Numbered from the stretch's first letter, positions 8,995-18,848 are shown. The stretch: 64,000 nt of DNA from Sphingomonas sanxanigenens DSM 19645 = NX02 (GCF_000512205.2 NZ_CP006644.1:3404520-3468519), one strand, 5' to 3'. The notes: generated by a model not told the origin, from the sequence alone. Made by a program: numbers and translations.

Positions 8995-9465
8995 ATGCCC
9001 CTCATCATCCGCCAGCCGCTGGCGATCGCCTCGATCATGTTCATGGCCGTCACGCTTCCCGCCCGCGCCAGCTTCGCACAGGCATCCGCTGCGGCGGAGG
9101 TCATCGGCATCTGGGAGACGGAGGACCGCGGCATGAAGTTCGAGATGTTCGATGCCGGCGGCAGCTATTCGGGCCGGATGCTCTTCGGCCGACGCGCCAT
9201 GGAGGCGGACGGCAAGACGTTCAGGAAGGATTCGAAGAATCCCGATCCAGCGCTGCGCGGCCGATCGCTGCAGGGTGTCGTCTTCCTGACCGGGTTCAAA
9301 TGGGATGCGCGCAACCAGCGTTGGGACGGCGGCAGCATGTATGACGGCACGTCCGGGCGGACCTATTCGGCGCGGATCACGATGGCGAAGGGCGCGATGG
9401 AGCTTCGCGGCTATATGGGCACACCGATGCTCGGCCGCACGCTGAAGCTGCACCGGGTGCGATGA
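8995..9465 (+). CDS. DUF2147 family secreted protein
   Basis: A 156-residue protein with a signal peptide ending near PARASFAQA. The mature part has the DUF2147 (PF09917) pattern: IGIWETEDRG near the start, LQGVVFLTGFKWD in the middle, WDGGSMYDGTSGRTYSARI, and a C-terminal GYMGTPMLGRTLKLHRV. The family is periplasmic and beta-rich, with unknown function. An AAGGA box precedes the ATG. It stands alone between the molybdoenzyme operon and the convergent pyrG. Confidence 0.85.
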   Translation: MPLIIRQPLAIASIMFMAVTLPARASFAQASAAAEVIGIWETEDRGMKFEMFDAGGSYSGRMLFGRRAMEADGKTFRKDSKNPDPALRGRSLQGVVFLTGFKWDARNQRWDGGSMYDGTSGRTYSARITMAKGAMELRGYMGTPMLGRTLKLHRVR

Positions 9466-9508
9466 CGCTCGTCCCGTTTGCGGGAGGGCCTCACAGGCCC
9501 CCCGCCGG

Positions 9509-9530
9509 CCCCGCCCGCGATCGGGCGGGG
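9509..9530. terminator. Hairpin at the pyrG 3' end
   Basis: A 9-bp GC-only stem (9509-9517 with 9522-9530, 4-base loop) lies between the convergent DUF2147 gene and pyrG. A degenerate relative of the TCCCGC/GCGGGA palindrome lies just left of it, at about 9472-9486. Confidence 0.5.
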
Positions 9531-9537
9531 GACAGGA

Positions 9538-11172
9538 TCAGACGAGCCGGCTCTGCTTGACCGCCGCTTCGATGAAGCTCTTGAACAGCGGGTGCGGGTC
9601 GAACGGCTTGGACTTGAGTTCCGGGTGGAACTGCACGCCGACGAACCAGGGGTGATCCGGCCGCTCGATGATCTCGGGCAGCGCGCCGTCGGGCGACATG
9701 CCGGAGAAGATCAGGCCGCCCTTTTCGAGCGGCTCGCGATAATGGACGTTGACCTCGTAGCGATGACGGTGGCGTTCCGAGATGTCCGTGGCGCCATAGA
9801 TCGCCGAGACATGGCTGTTGCCGTCGAGCACCGCCTCATAGGCGCCGAGGCGCATCGTGCCGCCGAGATCGCCGCCGGCCTCGCGCTTCTGCAGGCCGTC
9901 CGCCGTCATCCATTCCTCGATCAGGCCGACGACGGGCTCGTCGGTCGGGCCGAATTCGGTGGTGGAGGCGTTGGCGATGCCCGCGGTGTTCCGCGCGCCC
10001 TCGATGCAGGCCATCTGCATGCCGAGGCAGATGCCGAAGAAGGGCGCCTGGCGTTCCCGCGCGAAGCGCACCGCGGCAATCTTGCCCTCCGAACCGCGCT
10101 CACCGAAGCCGCCGGGAACGAGGATGCCGTGCATCGGCTCGAGATAGGCGGCGATATCCGAATCGTCCTGCTCGAACAGTTCGGCATCGAGCCACTGGAT
10201 GTTGACCTTGACGCGGTTGGCGATGCCGCCGTGGACCAGCGCCTCGTTCAGCGACTTATAGGCATCGGCCAGCCCGACATATTTGCCGACGACGCCGATC
10301 GTGACCTCGCCCTCGGGGTTGGTCAGCCGGTCCATGATATCGGTCCAGCGGCCGAGATGCGGTGCCGGGCCGACATCGACGCCGAAGGCGTTGAGCACTG
10401 CCATGTCGAGGCCCTCGGCATGATACTGCACCGGCACGTCATAGATGCTGCGCGCGTCCAGCGCGGGGATCACCGCTTCCTTGGGCACGTTGCAGAACAG
10501 GGCTATCTTGGCGCGCTCGCCGTCCGGCAGCGGGCGTTCGCAGCGGCAGACCAGCACGTCCGGCTGGATGCCGAGCGAGGTCAGGTCGCGCACGCTGTGC
10601 TGCGTCGGCTTGGTCTTCAGTTCGCCGGCGGCCGCGATGTAGGGCACCAGCGTGACATGGACGAAGATCGAGTTGTTGCGGCCGAGATCGTTCCGGAGCT
10701 GACGGATCGCCTCCATGAACGGCAGCGATTCGATGTCGCCCACCGTGCCGCCGATCTCGCACAGCACGAAATCGACATCGTCGGTATCGGTGCGCGCGAA
10801 TTCCTTGATCGCGTCGGTCACGTGCGGGATCACCTGGACGGTGGCGCCGAGATAGTCGCCGCGGCGCTCCTTGGCGATGATCTGCTGGTAGATCCGGCCC
10901 GATGTGATGTTGTCCGCCTGGCGGCCGGGAACGCCGGTGAAGCGCTCATAATGGCCGAGGTCGAGGTCGGTCTCGGCCCCGTCGTCGGTCACATAGACCT
11001 CGCCATGCTGATAGGGGCTCATCGTCCCCGGATCGACGTTGAGATAGGGATCGAACTTGCGAATCCGAACCTTGTAGCCGCGTGCCTGGAGCAATGCTCC
11101 GAGGCTGGCCGCCATCAGGCCTTTGCCCAAGGATGACACCACGCCGCCGGTGATGAAAATGAACCGCGCCAT
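9538..11172 (-). CDS. pyrG: CTP synthase
   Basis: PyrG makes CTP from UTP, ATP and glutamine. The product has 544 residues, the usual length. The synthetase domain starts [18 protein letters not shown], with [20 protein letters not shown] following. The class I glutamine amidotransferase domain has the nucleophile loop [11 protein letters not shown] and the C-terminal HPELKS. An in-frame ATG three codons upstream (11181) exists, but homologues begin at MARFIF. It lies 103 bases downstream of secG in the same direction, a common alphaproteobacterial pairing. Confidence 0.97.
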   Translation of the reverse strand: MARFIFITGGVVSSLGKGLMAASLGALLQARGYKVRIRKFDPYLNVDPGTMSPYQHGEVYVTDDGAETDLDLGHYERFTGVPGRQADNITSGRIYQQIIAKERRGDYLGATVQVIPHVTDAIKEFARTDTDDVDFVLCEIGGTVGDIESLPFMEAIRQLRNDLGRNNSIFVHVTLVPYIAAAGELKTKPTQHSVRDLTSLGIQPDVLVCRCERPLPDGERAKIALFCNVPKEAVIPALDARSIYDVPVQYHAEGLDMAVLNAFGVDVGPAPHLGRWTDIMDRLTNPEGEVTIGVVGKYVGLADAYKSLNEALVHGGIANRVKVNIQWLDAELFEQDDSDIAAYLEPMHGILVPGGFGERGSEGKIAAVRFARERQAPFFGICLGMQMACIEGARNTAGIANASTTEFGPTDEPVVGLIEEWMTADGLQKREAGGDLGGTMRLGAYEAVLDGNSHVSAIYGATDISERHRHRYEVNVHYREPLEKGGLIFSGMSPDGALPEIIERPDHPWFVGVQFHPELKSKPFDPHPLFKSFIEAAVKQSRLV

Positions 11173-11208
11173 GGGAATCAACGCCTAGCCCGAGTTGGTC
11201 GATGGGGA

Positions 11209-11232
11209 CAAGCGCGCGAATCCGCGCGCTTG
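11209..11232. other. GC hairpin between secG and pyrG
   Basis: A 10-bp stem (11209-11218 with 11223-11232, 4-base loop) built on GCGCGC lies in the secG-pyrG spacer. A T-run (11235-11239) follows on the plus strand, so as an intrinsic terminator it would face away from both genes. Its role is unclear. Confidence 0.5.
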
Positions 11233-11275
11233 CATTTTTACGGTCGAACGAGCGCGCGGAGGCGCCGGTCGATGC

Positions 11276-11659
11276 TTATTGGGCGGGCGCGGCGCCGTTG
11301 GCCGGAGCCGCGCCATTGTCCGCGCTCTGCGCCGCGGCGGCGAGCGGATCGTCGCTCACCGGTGCCGGCGCCGCCGGCGCGCTCTGCTGCGACGGCTGCC
11401 GCGCGAGCGAGGTATCGATGTCGCCGGTGCGGTTGCTGACCGAGGCCAGCGCCGCGATCGCGATCGAGAGCACGACGAAGATCGTCGCGAGAATCGTCGT
11501 CGAACGCGTCAGAAAGTCAGCCGCGCCGCGCGCCGACATCAGCCCCGTGGGGCTGCCGCCCATGCCGAGCCCGCCGCCTTCGGAACGCTGGACGAGAATC
11601 ACGCCCACCAGTGCCAGGGTAATCAGCGCGTGAACGACGAGGAGAAAGGTGAACAGCAT
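11276..11659 (-). CDS. secG: Preprotein translocase subunit SecG
   Basis: SecG is the small two-helix subunit of the SecYEG channel. The protein opens MLFTFLLVVHALITLALVGVILVQRSEGGG, the first helix plus the conserved loop, followed by a GMGGS segment and the second helix (TILATIFVVLSIAIAALA). A long Ala/Pro-rich tail follows, common in alphaproteobacteria. The start at 11659 is chosen because a good promoter lies just upstream (11694-11723), inside what a longer start at 11716 would make coding sequence. Confidence 0.93.
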   Translation of the reverse strand: MLFTFLLVVHALITLALVGVILVQRSEGGGLGMGGSPTGLMSARGAADFLTRSTTILATIFVVLSIAIAALASVSNRTGDIDTSLARQPSQQSAPAAPAPVSDDPLAAAAQSADNGAAPANGAAPAQ

Positions 11660-11693
11660 GGGGCTCGATCTGACGATGCTTGGGATTGCGGGG

Positions 11694-11723
11694 CGACATA
11701 GCGAGAGGGGGGCCACTGTTCAA
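11694..11723 (-). promoter_or_regulatory. Putative sigma-70 promoter of secG
   Basis: On the minus strand TTGAAC (11723-11718) and TATGTC (11699-11694) are separated by 18 bases, about 35 bases upstream of the secG ATG. This is pattern matching only. Confidence 0.5.
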
Positions 11724-11833
11724 CCGGCATCGTTCAACAAGCATCGCCACGGCCGGCGCAGCGCGCCCCCTTCGCCTTTCCACCTGCATCCCCTATCTGC
11801 GAAAGCGGCACCGCCGCCGATCGAGGAGACTGC

Positions 11834-12751
11834 ATGAACCGCATATATCGCGCCGTTGCCGCGACAGGCCTGTCACTGGCGCTGCTGCTGGCCCCGGCCG
11901 CGCAGGCGCAGACCCCGGCGGCATCCGCCGCGGCAGCGCAGCGCCGTGCAGATCCGGCGCTGTGGGTGGTGAAGGACAAGGACACCACCGTCTATCTGTT
12001 CGGCACATTCCATCTGCTGCCGCCCGGCTACGGCTGGTTCGACGGCGGCGTGAAGAAGGCGTTCGATTCGTCGAGCGAGCTCGTCACCGAGGCGATCGAG
12101 CCCGACGCCAAGACGCTCCAGCCGCTGATGATGCGGCTGGCGATCAATCGGGACGGGCCGCCGCTGACGCAGAAGCTCTCCCCCAAGGCGCAGGCCGATT
12201 ATCGGAAGGCGATGACGGAACTGGAACTCCCCATCGACATGTTCGAGCCGTTCGATCCGTGGGCGGCGGCGCTGAACATCCAGGTGGCGCTGTTCGAGAA
12301 GATGGGGTTCGGCCCCGATTCCGGTGCCGAGACGGTGCTCGAGGCGGCGGCGAAGGCCAGCGGCAAGGCGCGCCAGGAGCTTGAGGGTGCCGAACTTCAG
12401 ATCCGCATTTTCGATGCGATGCCCGAGCGGGCGCAGATCGCGCTGCTCGAAAGCACCGTCCAGTCGATCCCCGAACAGCGTGCCGTGCTCAACCGGATGC
12501 TGGCGAGTTGGGCGGCCGGCGACGCGAAGACGCTGAGCACGCTGATGAACCAGTCGCTGGAAGAGACGCCCGAACTCTACAAGATCATGGTCACCGACCG
12601 GAACGCGCGCTGGGCGCAATGGATCGAACGCCGCATGCAGCAGCCGGGCACCGTGTTCGTCGCGGTCGGCGCCGCGCACCTCGCCGGCACCGGCAGCGTG
12701 CAGGATTATCTGAAAGCGCGGAAGCTGAGGGCGAAGCGCGTCAAATATTGA
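11834..12751 (+). CDS. TraB/GumN family protein (first of two)
   Basis: A 305-residue protein with a Sec signal peptide (LSLALLLAPAAQAQ). TraB/GumN (PF01963) hallmarks are the N-terminal DTTVYLFGTFHLLPPG and the C-terminal VFVAVGAAHLAGTGSVQ, the two GxxH-type motifs that place metal ligands in this metalloprotease-like fold. The biochemical role in bacteria is not settled. A GAGGAGA ribosome-binding site precedes the ATG. A second family member follows directly, with its start 36 bases after this stop. Confidence 0.9.
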   Translation: MNRIYRAVAATGLSLALLLAPAAQAQTPAASAAAAQRRADPALWVVKDKDTTVYLFGTFHLLPPGYGWFDGGVKKAFDSSSELVTEAIEPDAKTLQPLMMRLAINRDGPPLTQKLSPKAQADYRKAMTELELPIDMFEPFDPWAAALNIQVALFEKMGFGPDSGAETVLEAAAKASGKARQELEGAELQIRIFDAMPERAQIALLESTVQSIPEQRAVLNRMLASWAAGDAKTLSTLMNQSLEETPELYKIMVTDRNARWAQWIERRMQQPGTVFVAVGAAHLAGTGSVQDYLKARKLRAKRVKY

Positions 12752-12786
12752 TGCCCCGCCCTGCCCGCCAGAAACAAGGTTCCCCG

Positions 12787-13665
12787 ATGCCGCGTCCTCG
12801 CTTCGTTTCCGCCCTGCTGCTGTTCCTCGCGGGCTGCGGCACCTCCACCCACGCCGAACCCGCCCACCCCGCGCTCTGGTCGTTCGCGGATGCGGACACC
12901 ACGGTCTATCTGTTCGGAACCATCCACGTGCTGCCCGAGGGGGTGGACTGGGACGGCGGCCGCGTGGGCAAGGCGATCGGCCGCGCCGACCGGCTGATGC
13001 TGGAAGTTACCGACCCGGAGGGGCAGGCCGGGTTACAGCGCAGCTTCCAGGCGATGGCGAGCGCGCCCGGCCTGCCGCCGCTTGCCGAGCGCGTGGCGCC
13101 GGAGCATCGCGCGGAACTGGCCGCGATGCTCGCCAAGGCGCGCATTCCCCCGACCGCGCTCGATGGCATGGAGACCTGGGCGGCAGCGCTGACATTGGCC
13201 GCGACGCTCTATCCCGAGATCGGCGTCAGCGCCGACCAGGGCGTCGAGGCCCGGTTGACCGCGCGCTTCGCCGATGCCGGCAAGCCGGTGTCCGGGCTGG
13301 AGACCGCGACCGAGCAGTTCGGCTATTTCGATCGCCTGCCCGAAGCCGCACAGCGCATCTTTCTCACCAGCGTGATCAGCGAGCGGAACGAGGCCGGCAA
13401 GCAGTTCGACGCGATGATCGCGGCATGGCGCAAGGGCGATGTCGCGACATTGGCGATCACCGAGGATGACGAACTCAGCCTCTCCCCCGAACTCGCCGAC
13501 GCGCTCAAGCGCCAGCGCAACGCCGCCTGGGCGGCGCGCCTGCAAAAGGCGCTCGACCAGCCCGGCACGGTGCTGGTGGCGGTGGGCGCCGCGCATCTGG
13601 CGGGCAAGGATTCGGTGCAGGAGATGCTGGAAGCGCGCGGCATCAAGGTGAAGCGGGTGCAGTAA
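12787..13665 (+). CDS. TraB/GumN family lipoprotein (second of two)
   Basis: A 292-residue paralogue of the preceding gene with the same two motifs (TTVYLFGTIHVLPEG and VLVAVGAAHLAGKDSVQ). It begins MPRPRFVSALLLFLAGCGTS, a lipobox (LAGC), so this copy should be a membrane-anchored lipoprotein, whereas the upstream copy is secreted. The start at 12787 has an AAGG box; an in-frame ATG at 12751, overlapping the upstream stop, is possible but would add 12 residues before the signal. The two genes are co-directional and very likely one operon. Confidence 0.88.
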   Translation: MPRPRFVSALLLFLAGCGTSTHAEPAHPALWSFADADTTVYLFGTIHVLPEGVDWDGGRVGKAIGRADRLMLEVTDPEGQAGLQRSFQAMASAPGLPPLAERVAPEHRAELAAMLAKARIPPTALDGMETWAAALTLAATLYPEIGVSADQGVEARLTARFADAGKPVSGLETATEQFGYFDRLPEAAQRIFLTSVISERNEAGKQFDAMIAAWRKGDVATLAITEDDELSLSPELADALKRQRNAAWAARLQKALDQPGTVLVAVGAAHLAGKDSVQEMLEARGIKVKRVQ

Positions 13666-13703
13666 ACCAACCTCCTCCCCTTGTGTGCGAGGGCGGTGGG
13701 CGC

Positions 13704-13732
13704 TTGCATTCCCGCCCTTCCCCCGCTATGCG
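13704..13732 (+). promoter_or_regulatory. Putative promoter of rplY-pth
   Basis: TTGCAT (13704-13709) and TATGCG (13727-13732) are 17 bases apart, about 70 bases before the rplY start. Spacing and hexamers fit a housekeeping promoter. Confidence 0.5.
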
Positions 13733-13803
13733 CCCCGGCTTCCGTCATGGTCATCCCTGGAGGCGTGGCGGAATGTTTAACCCAAGCGAATTGGAGATAT
13801 GCG

Positions 13804-14433
13804 ATGAGCGATCAGCTGACGCTGTCGGCCGAAGCGCGTGAGCGGAATGGCAAGGGAGCCTCCCGCGATCTGCGCAACAACGGCCGCGTGCCTGCCGTGA
13901 TCTACGGCAACAAGGAAGACCCGGCCTCGATCCACGTCGAGGAAAAGGCGCTGTTCAAGCTGCTGCACACCGGCCACTTCATGAACTCGGTGGTGATGGT
14001 CGAGGTCGGCGGCAAGGCCGTCCGCACCCTGCCCAAGGACGTCCAGTTCCACCCGGTTACCGATCGCCCGCTGCATGTCGATTTCCTGCGCATCTCCGAG
14101 CACGCCACCGTCACGGTGCAGGTGCCGGTGATCTTCACCAATGAAGATGCCTCGCCGGGCCTCAAGCGCGGCGGCGTGCTCAACATCGTCCGCCACGAGC
14201 TGGACCTGGTGGTCGACGCGGCGCACATCCCCGACGACATCACCATCGACCTCTCCGGCTACGAGGTCGGCGATTCGATCCACCTCTCCAACATCACCCT
14301 GCCCAAGGGTGCTGCTTCGGCAATCGAAGACCGCGACTTCACCATCGCGACGATCGTTGCCCCGTCCGCGCTGAAGAGCAGCGACGGTGACAGCGATACG
14401 GCCGCCGAGGGCGAAGGCGAAGCCGAGGCTTGA
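13804..14433 (+). CDS. rplY: 50S ribosomal protein L25, CTC type
   Basis: This 209-residue protein is the long (CTC/TL5) form of L25, which binds 5S rRNA. The N-terminal L25 domain has [24 protein letters not shown] and later [16 protein letters not shown]; the C-terminal beta domain runs from [11 protein letters not shown] to the acidic tail. The ATG at 13804 has a GGAG box 8 bases upstream; the frame is open further upstream, but that part is not L25-like. pth follows about 120 bases later, the conserved rplY-pth order. Confidence 0.95.
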   Translation: MSDQLTLSAEARERNGKGASRDLRNNGRVPAVIYGNKEDPASIHVEEKALFKLLHTGHFMNSVVMVEVGGKAVRTLPKDVQFHPVTDRPLHVDFLRISEHATVTVQVPVIFTNEDASPGLKRGGVLNIVRHELDLVVDAAHIPDDITIDLSGYEVGDSIHLSNITLPKGAASAIEDRDFTIATIVAPSALKSSDGDSDTAAEGEGEAEA

Positions 14434-14554
14434 TCCAGCCTGGCCTGTCTTCGGGGACGGGTCATCGGATAGAGGGATGCCCGGCGCCGCCACGCGGTGT
14501 CGGGCATCTTCATGTGGATCGCCCGGCGAACGGGCGCTGATCGGGGAACCGGCG

Positions 14555-15127
14555 ATGCAGATCTGGGTCGGCCTGGGCAATCCGGGCGCGCGCTACGCGC
14601 TGCACCGGCACAATGTGGGCTTCATGGCGATCGATGCGATTGCCGAGGTCCATGGCTTCGATCCGCCGCGCCAGCGCTTCCAGGGCTGGGCGCAGGAAGG
14701 CCGCATCGGCGGCAGCAGGATCCTGCTGCTGAAGCCCGCCACCTTCATGAACGAAAGCGGCCGCGCCGTGGGCGAAGCGATGCGCTTCTACAAGCGCGAG
14801 GTGGGCGACGTCACCGTCTTCCACGACGAGCTCGACCTCGCGCCGTTCAAGGTGAAGGTGAAGACCGGCGGCGGCACCGCCGGCCACAATGGCCTGCGCT
14901 CCACCGAGGCGCATATCGGCAATCCTTTCCGCCGCGTCCGCATCGGCATCGGCCATCCCGGCCACAAGGATCGGGTGACCGGCCATGTGCTGGGCAATTA
15001 CGACAAGCGCGAGATGGATCCGCTCGTCGACATGCTGGGTGCGATCGCCGCCGAGGCGCCGCGCCTCGCCGATGGCGACGATGCGCGTTTCATGAATGAC
15101 GTCGCGCTGCGCCTGCAGGACGACTGA
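14555..15127 (+). CDS. pth: Peptidyl-tRNA hydrolase
   Basis: Pth releases peptides from stalled peptidyl-tRNA. The 190-residue product has the family landmarks: IWVGLGNPG at the start, catalytic His19 in LHRHNVGF, LLKPATFMNESG and the FHDELDLAPFKVKVKTGGGTAGHNGL region (key residues Asn, Asp and His), then RVRIGIGHP. The length is normal. It is probably co-transcribed with rplY. Confidence 0.96.
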   Translation: MQIWVGLGNPGARYALHRHNVGFMAIDAIAEVHGFDPPRQRFQGWAQEGRIGGSRILLLKPATFMNESGRAVGEAMRFYKREVGDVTVFHDELDLAPFKVKVKTGGGTAGHNGLRSTEAHIGNPFRRVRIGIGHPGHKDRVTGHVLGNYDKREMDPLVDMLGAIAAEAPRLADGDDARFMNDVALRLQDD

Positions 15128-15134
15128 TCCGCGC

Positions 15135-16568
15135 TCAAGGCGTCACATTGACGATGACGCGCCGATAGCGCGTCAGGCTGGGCGTGCCGCTGTCGCTAAC
15201 GGCGAGGACGATGTGCATCGTGCCGGTGTGGAGCACCCGGTCGGTCGGCACCGTCAGCACCGCTTCGGACGTGTCGGCGCCTTCGATCTGCACGGGAGAG
15301 GCGACGCGCGCCGACGAGACAGTGAAGCTGCCCGGTTCGGGATAGTGAAGCCACTGGTAGCGCAGCGTATCGCCATCGGGATCGCTCGATCCGGCGGCGC
15401 TCAGCCGGATTTTCTGCCCGGGGCGTGCGCTGATCTCGTCCGGCACGCCAAGGCGCGCGACCGGCGGATGGTTGGCCTCGCGATAGGGCTTCACCGTCCA
15501 GTCCATCCGCGCGGCGAAATCATTCTGATAGGCGCTGCGCCACCGCCAGATCGTCGCCTTGTTGCTGGTGTGCCACTGGCCGTCGACGCCCATCACCTCG
15601 TCTTCCCCATCGGACCAGAAGGCGCGCGTTTCGGGACGCAGGAACCATTTGCGGAAACGCGGCTGATAATATTCGTAGCGACCGCCCCAGCTTCCCCAGT
15701 CGGGATGCTCCGGGCTGCCGAGGCCATTGGGGATCAGGTAGAGGAAGGAGGGCGTATCGCCTTCCATGATGAATTCGGTGTGGGGATATTCGGCGCCAAG
15801 CGGTCCCTTGGCGCGGACATGCGTGTCGAGCCAGGGATTGTCGACGATCGCGAAGTCGGCACCGCCGAAGCGGCCATGGAAGCGATCGCCGCTGATCCCG
15901 CTCCAGATCGCAGCATGATACGCGCCGCCAGCGTGGAAACCGGGGCTGGCGATATAGAAGAGGTCCGGGAAACGGCTGCGGATCCAGGGGCCGCTATCGT
16001 CCTGATCGGAAATCGTATAGACGCGCAGCTTGGCGACGAAGCGCGCGACCTCCGCCGGCGAGCGCGTCGCCTGCACCTTCCACAGCGCCTGCGCCAGCAC
16101 ATTGGGCCCGCCCCAGACGATCACCCATACCGGCCGCACATCCTTGGCATCGACGCGATCGATGATGAGCTGCGATCCCGGGGAGTCATGCCGTTCCCCT
16201 ACCGCCTCGAGGCCGTAGCGCGGGATGCCGGCACGGATCACCGATGCCAGCGCCGCCTCGGTCGGGAAGCCGCGCTCGTGCCGCTCCAGATTGGCGCGCA
16301 CCTTGCCGTAGGCTGCGACGATCCTGCGGATGCGCTCCGGGGCGATGCGGTCCCGCTGGTGGATCGACGTCGTGGCGACGAGCCCCTCGACGTCCCACTG
16401 GTTGGCATAGGTCAGAAAGCGGACAAGCGACTGGGCATCGTCCGGCTCATTCTCGATATCGGTCAGGACGATCAGGCGCAGCCGTTCCGCCTTCGCGGGA
16501 GGTTGCGCCACAGCCGCGCCAGCCGCCAGCGCGAGGACCGCGCCCATGATCCACCGCACCAAGCCCAT
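15135..16568 (-). CDS. DUF1593 family secreted protein, nucleoside hydrolase-like
   Basis: A 477-residue protein with a signal peptide ([15 protein letters not shown]). The N-terminal domain (PF07632, DUF1593) resembles inosine-uridine nucleoside hydrolases: [20 protein letters not shown] is the Asp-rich metal-binding loop, and [16 protein letters not shown] follows. The last 100 residues form an immunoglobulin-like, PKD-type domain ([25 protein letters not shown]). Family members occur beside polysaccharide degradation genes, but the true substrate is unknown. It is convergent with pth, 7 bases apart. Confidence 0.85.
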   Translation of the reverse strand: MGLVRWIMGAVLALAAGAAVAQPPAKAERLRLIVLTDIENEPDDAQSLVRFLTYANQWDVEGLVATTSIHQRDRIAPERIRRIVAAYGKVRANLERHERGFPTEAALASVIRAGIPRYGLEAVGERHDSPGSQLIIDRVDAKDVRPVWVIVWGGPNVLAQALWKVQATRSPAEVARFVAKLRVYTISDQDDSGPWIRSRFPDLFYIASPGFHAGGAYHAAIWSGISGDRFHGRFGGADFAIVDNPWLDTHVRAKGPLGAEYPHTEFIMEGDTPSFLYLIPNGLGSPEHPDWGSWGGRYEYYQPRFRKWFLRPETRAFWSDGEDEVMGVDGQWHTSNKATIWRWRSAYQNDFAARMDWTVKPYREANHPPVARLGVPDEISARPGQKIRLSAAGSSDPDGDTLRYQWLHYPEPGSFTVSSARVASPVQIEGADTSEAVLTVPTDRVLHTGTMHIVLAVSDSGTPSLTRYRRVIVNVTP

Positions 16569-16717
16569 GCCACCCTCCTGCCCGCCAAGCGCTCTAAGGG
16601 CGCCCGACGGGCAGTTACGCTGGGTTTCCGAAAAGCGTCAATGCCGATTCGAAAATAGTCGAAATGCCATCGAAGTTTTTCGGACGCTCCCGCCGCGCCG
16701 CGGGGGGATGCGACGAT

Positions 16718-17548
16718 TCACGCAGCCATCTGTATTTCACCCGGCTTCAACGCGTCGGTCACCACATCGAACTTCGTGAGCGTCGTGGCGCCGAAGGCGG
16801 TCGTCAGCGCCACGTCGGTGGCATCGCGGCCCCGCGCCATCAGGATGCGACCGATGCGCGGCTTGTTGTGGCGCGCATCGTAGGTGTACCAGCCGCCATC
16901 CACATAGACGTCGAACCATGCGCTGAAATCCATCGGGGCATCGACCGCCGGCACGCCGATATCGCCGAGATAGCCGGTGCAGTAGCGCGCCGGGATGTTG
17001 ACGCAGCGGCACAGCGTCACTGCCAGATGCGCGAAATCCCGGCAGACGCCGACCTTTTCGCGATAGCCGTCGCTAGCGGTGCGATCGCAGCGCGCATGAT
17101 GATAGCCGAACTCGATATGGTTGTGGACGAACGCGACGATCGCCTCGACGCGGCCACGCGCCGAAGGAATATGGCCGAACAGCGCCCACGCCTCATCCAT
17201 CAGGTGCTGCGTCTCGCAATAGCGGCTACCCATCAGATAGACCAGAACGTCGTTGGGCAGCGCCTCGACCGGCGTCACCGGCACATCCGGGGCGCGCACA
17301 TCAGGCCGGCCGCTGTCCGAGATCATGAAATCGGCTTTCAGCGTGATGCCGCCGGCAGGGATCGTCAACCGGGTCGCGACATTGCCGAACCCGTCTACGA
17401 AATCATACATCGGCACCTGCGGCGTCGTGACGATCCGGTGCGGTGAGCGAAGATCGCGGTTGCGCGACGGATGGATGCTCAGCAAGGCCACCATGCTCGT
17501 CGGTGCCGCGGCGTCGAAGGTGATGTCGTAACCGGCTCGGATCAGCAT
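16718..17548 (-). CDS. Transglutaminase-like cysteine protease family protein
   Basis: A 276-residue cytoplasmic protein of the COG1305 transglutaminase-like superfamily. The nucleophile segment is GVCRDFAHLAVTLCRC and the acidic member lies in YTYDARHNKPRIGR. The position usually filled by the catalytic His (H-A-W) reads FSAWFDVYV, so a Ser stands there; whether the nearby DARH histidine compensates is unknown. An AGAGG box precedes the ATG at 17548. Relatives often occur with ATP-grasp and alpha-E proteins in an uncharacterised peptide-modification cluster; here only a zinc metallopeptidase is adjacent, divergently. Confidence 0.83.
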   Translation of the reverse strand: MLIRAGYDITFDAAAPTSMVALLSIHPSRNRDLRSPHRIVTTPQVPMYDFVDGFGNVATRLTIPAGGITLKADFMISDSGRPDVRAPDVPVTPVEALPNDVLVYLMGSRYCETQHLMDEAWALFGHIPSARGRVEAIVAFVHNHIEFGYHHARCDRTASDGYREKVGVCRDFAHLAVTLCRCVNIPARYCTGYLGDIGVPAVDAPMDFSAWFDVYVDGGWYTYDARHNKPRIGRILMARGRDATDVALTTAFGATTLTKFDVVTDALKPGEIQMAA

Positions 17549-17696
17549 ATTCAGGCCTCTACGCTTTATTTGTTCGTGTGGCGGGAGAACGTGTCGGATC
17601 GCGAATCGATCCGGTGCGACGATTTCGCAGAGCGGAACCGGCGACTTGTGCCAGGCGCTATGGCATCCTGTTTCATTGATCCATCGGAGTCCGCCC

Positions 17697-18848
17697 TTGC
17701 CGCCACTCACCTGCGCCCATTGCCGACAACTGCTCCAGGCCGAAGCGCGGGCCTGCCCGAGTTGCGGCCACGGCGCGGGCTTCGATCCGCTGACCAACGC
17801 GTTCCTTCATCTCGATATCGACAAGGGCCGCTGGCGCAACGCCGCCGGGCGAACGATGCCGCTGAAGCTGTGCGACAATGCGCGCTATGGGGTGTGCAAC
17901 TGGCTCGTCGAGGCAGACAGCGTCCTCAACCTGTGCCGCTCATGCCGCCACAACCGCACCATTCCCGATCTTAGCGTGCCCGGCGTGCTGCAGCGCTGGG
18001 CGCAGGCAGAGCATGCCAAGCATCGTGTGATCTCAAGCCTCATCCAGTTGGGCTTGCCGCTGGAGACGCGCAACGAGAGCCCCCAGGGGCTGGCCTTCGA
18101 TCTGCTCTACGATCCTTCCGCAGAGCAGGGCTATGCGCCGCAACTGCTGACCGGCCACGCCGGAGGCGTCGTGACCCTCAACCTGATCGAGACCGACGAT
18201 TCCGCGCGCGAGCGCATCCGCCGCGACATGGGGGAGCCCTATCGCACCCTGATCGGCCATTTCCGGCATGAGGTGGCGCATCACTTCTGGCACCGCCTGG
18301 TCGAGTTCAGCCCCGACCTCGAACCCTTCCGCCAGCGCTTCGGCGACGAGCGTGCCGATTATGCCGCGGCACTGGCTGCGCATTACCAGAATCGCCAGCA
18401 CGCTCCGCTTGCGGACTGGGAAGAAGCCTATGTCTCGGCCTATGCGACGGTCCATCCTTGGGAGGATTTCGCCGAAACCTTCGCGCACTACCTCCACATC
18501 GTCGACACGCTGGCGACGATCGGCCAGTTCGGCACCCGCATCGACGCACCGCCCGGCGCCACAGCGCCCGAGCCGCCGACGGTGGATTTCGATCCCTATA
18601 CCGCCGACACGCCGACGCTGGCGCGCTGCTGGATCCCATTCGCCTTCGCGATCAACGCAATCAATCGCAGCATGGGCCAGCCCGATCTCTACCCGTTTCG
18701 GCTGACCCCGGCGATCATGCTCAAGCTCGACTTCATCAACCGCCTGGTCGCCTTCGCAGCGGGCCGCTGGGCGCCGAGCGAGAATGAAGGCGCGGATATC
18801 AAGGCGATGATGGCGGTGCTCGGCCTGGGCGTGGATCTGGCGTCCTGA
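17697..18848 (+). CDS. Putative zinc-binding metallopeptidase (Peptidase_Mx type)
   Basis: A protein of about 383 residues with two N-terminal zinc-ribbon pairs (CAHC/CPSC and CDNARYGVC/CRSC), then a catalytic site HEVAHHFWHRL near residue 200. The WEDFAETFAHYLHIVDTL segment supplies a possible third ligand. It matches the putative zinc-binding metallopeptidase family PF15887. There is no ATG near the 5' end; the TTG at 17697 is favoured because a CGGAG box stands 8 bases upstream, and a TTG at 17646 is the alternative. No signal peptide is present, so it is cytoplasmic. It diverges from the transglutaminase gene. Confidence 0.82.
   Translation: MPPLTCAHCRQLLQAEARACPSCGHGAGFDPLTNAFLHLDIDKGRWRNAAGRTMPLKLCDNARYGVCNWLVEADSVLNLCRSCRHNRTIPDLSVPGVLQRWAQAEHAKHRVISSLIQLGLPLETRNESPQGLAFDLLYDPSAEQGYAPQLLTGHAGGVVTLNLIETDDSARERIRRDMGEPYRTLIGHFRHEVAHHFWHRLVEFSPDLEPFRQRFGDERADYAAALAAHYQNRQHAPLADWEEAYVSAYATVHPWEDFAETFAHYLHIVDTLATIGQFGTRIDAPPGATAPEPPTVDFDPYTADTPTLARCWIPFAFAINAINRSMGQPDLYPFRLTPAIMLKLDFINRLVAFAAGRWAPSENEGADIKAMMAVLGLGVDLAS

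Noticed and set aside
9478-11136. A long plus-strand open frame opposite pyrG
   Set aside because: pyrG on the minus strand is unmistakable; the opposite frame has no domain or ribosome-binding site.
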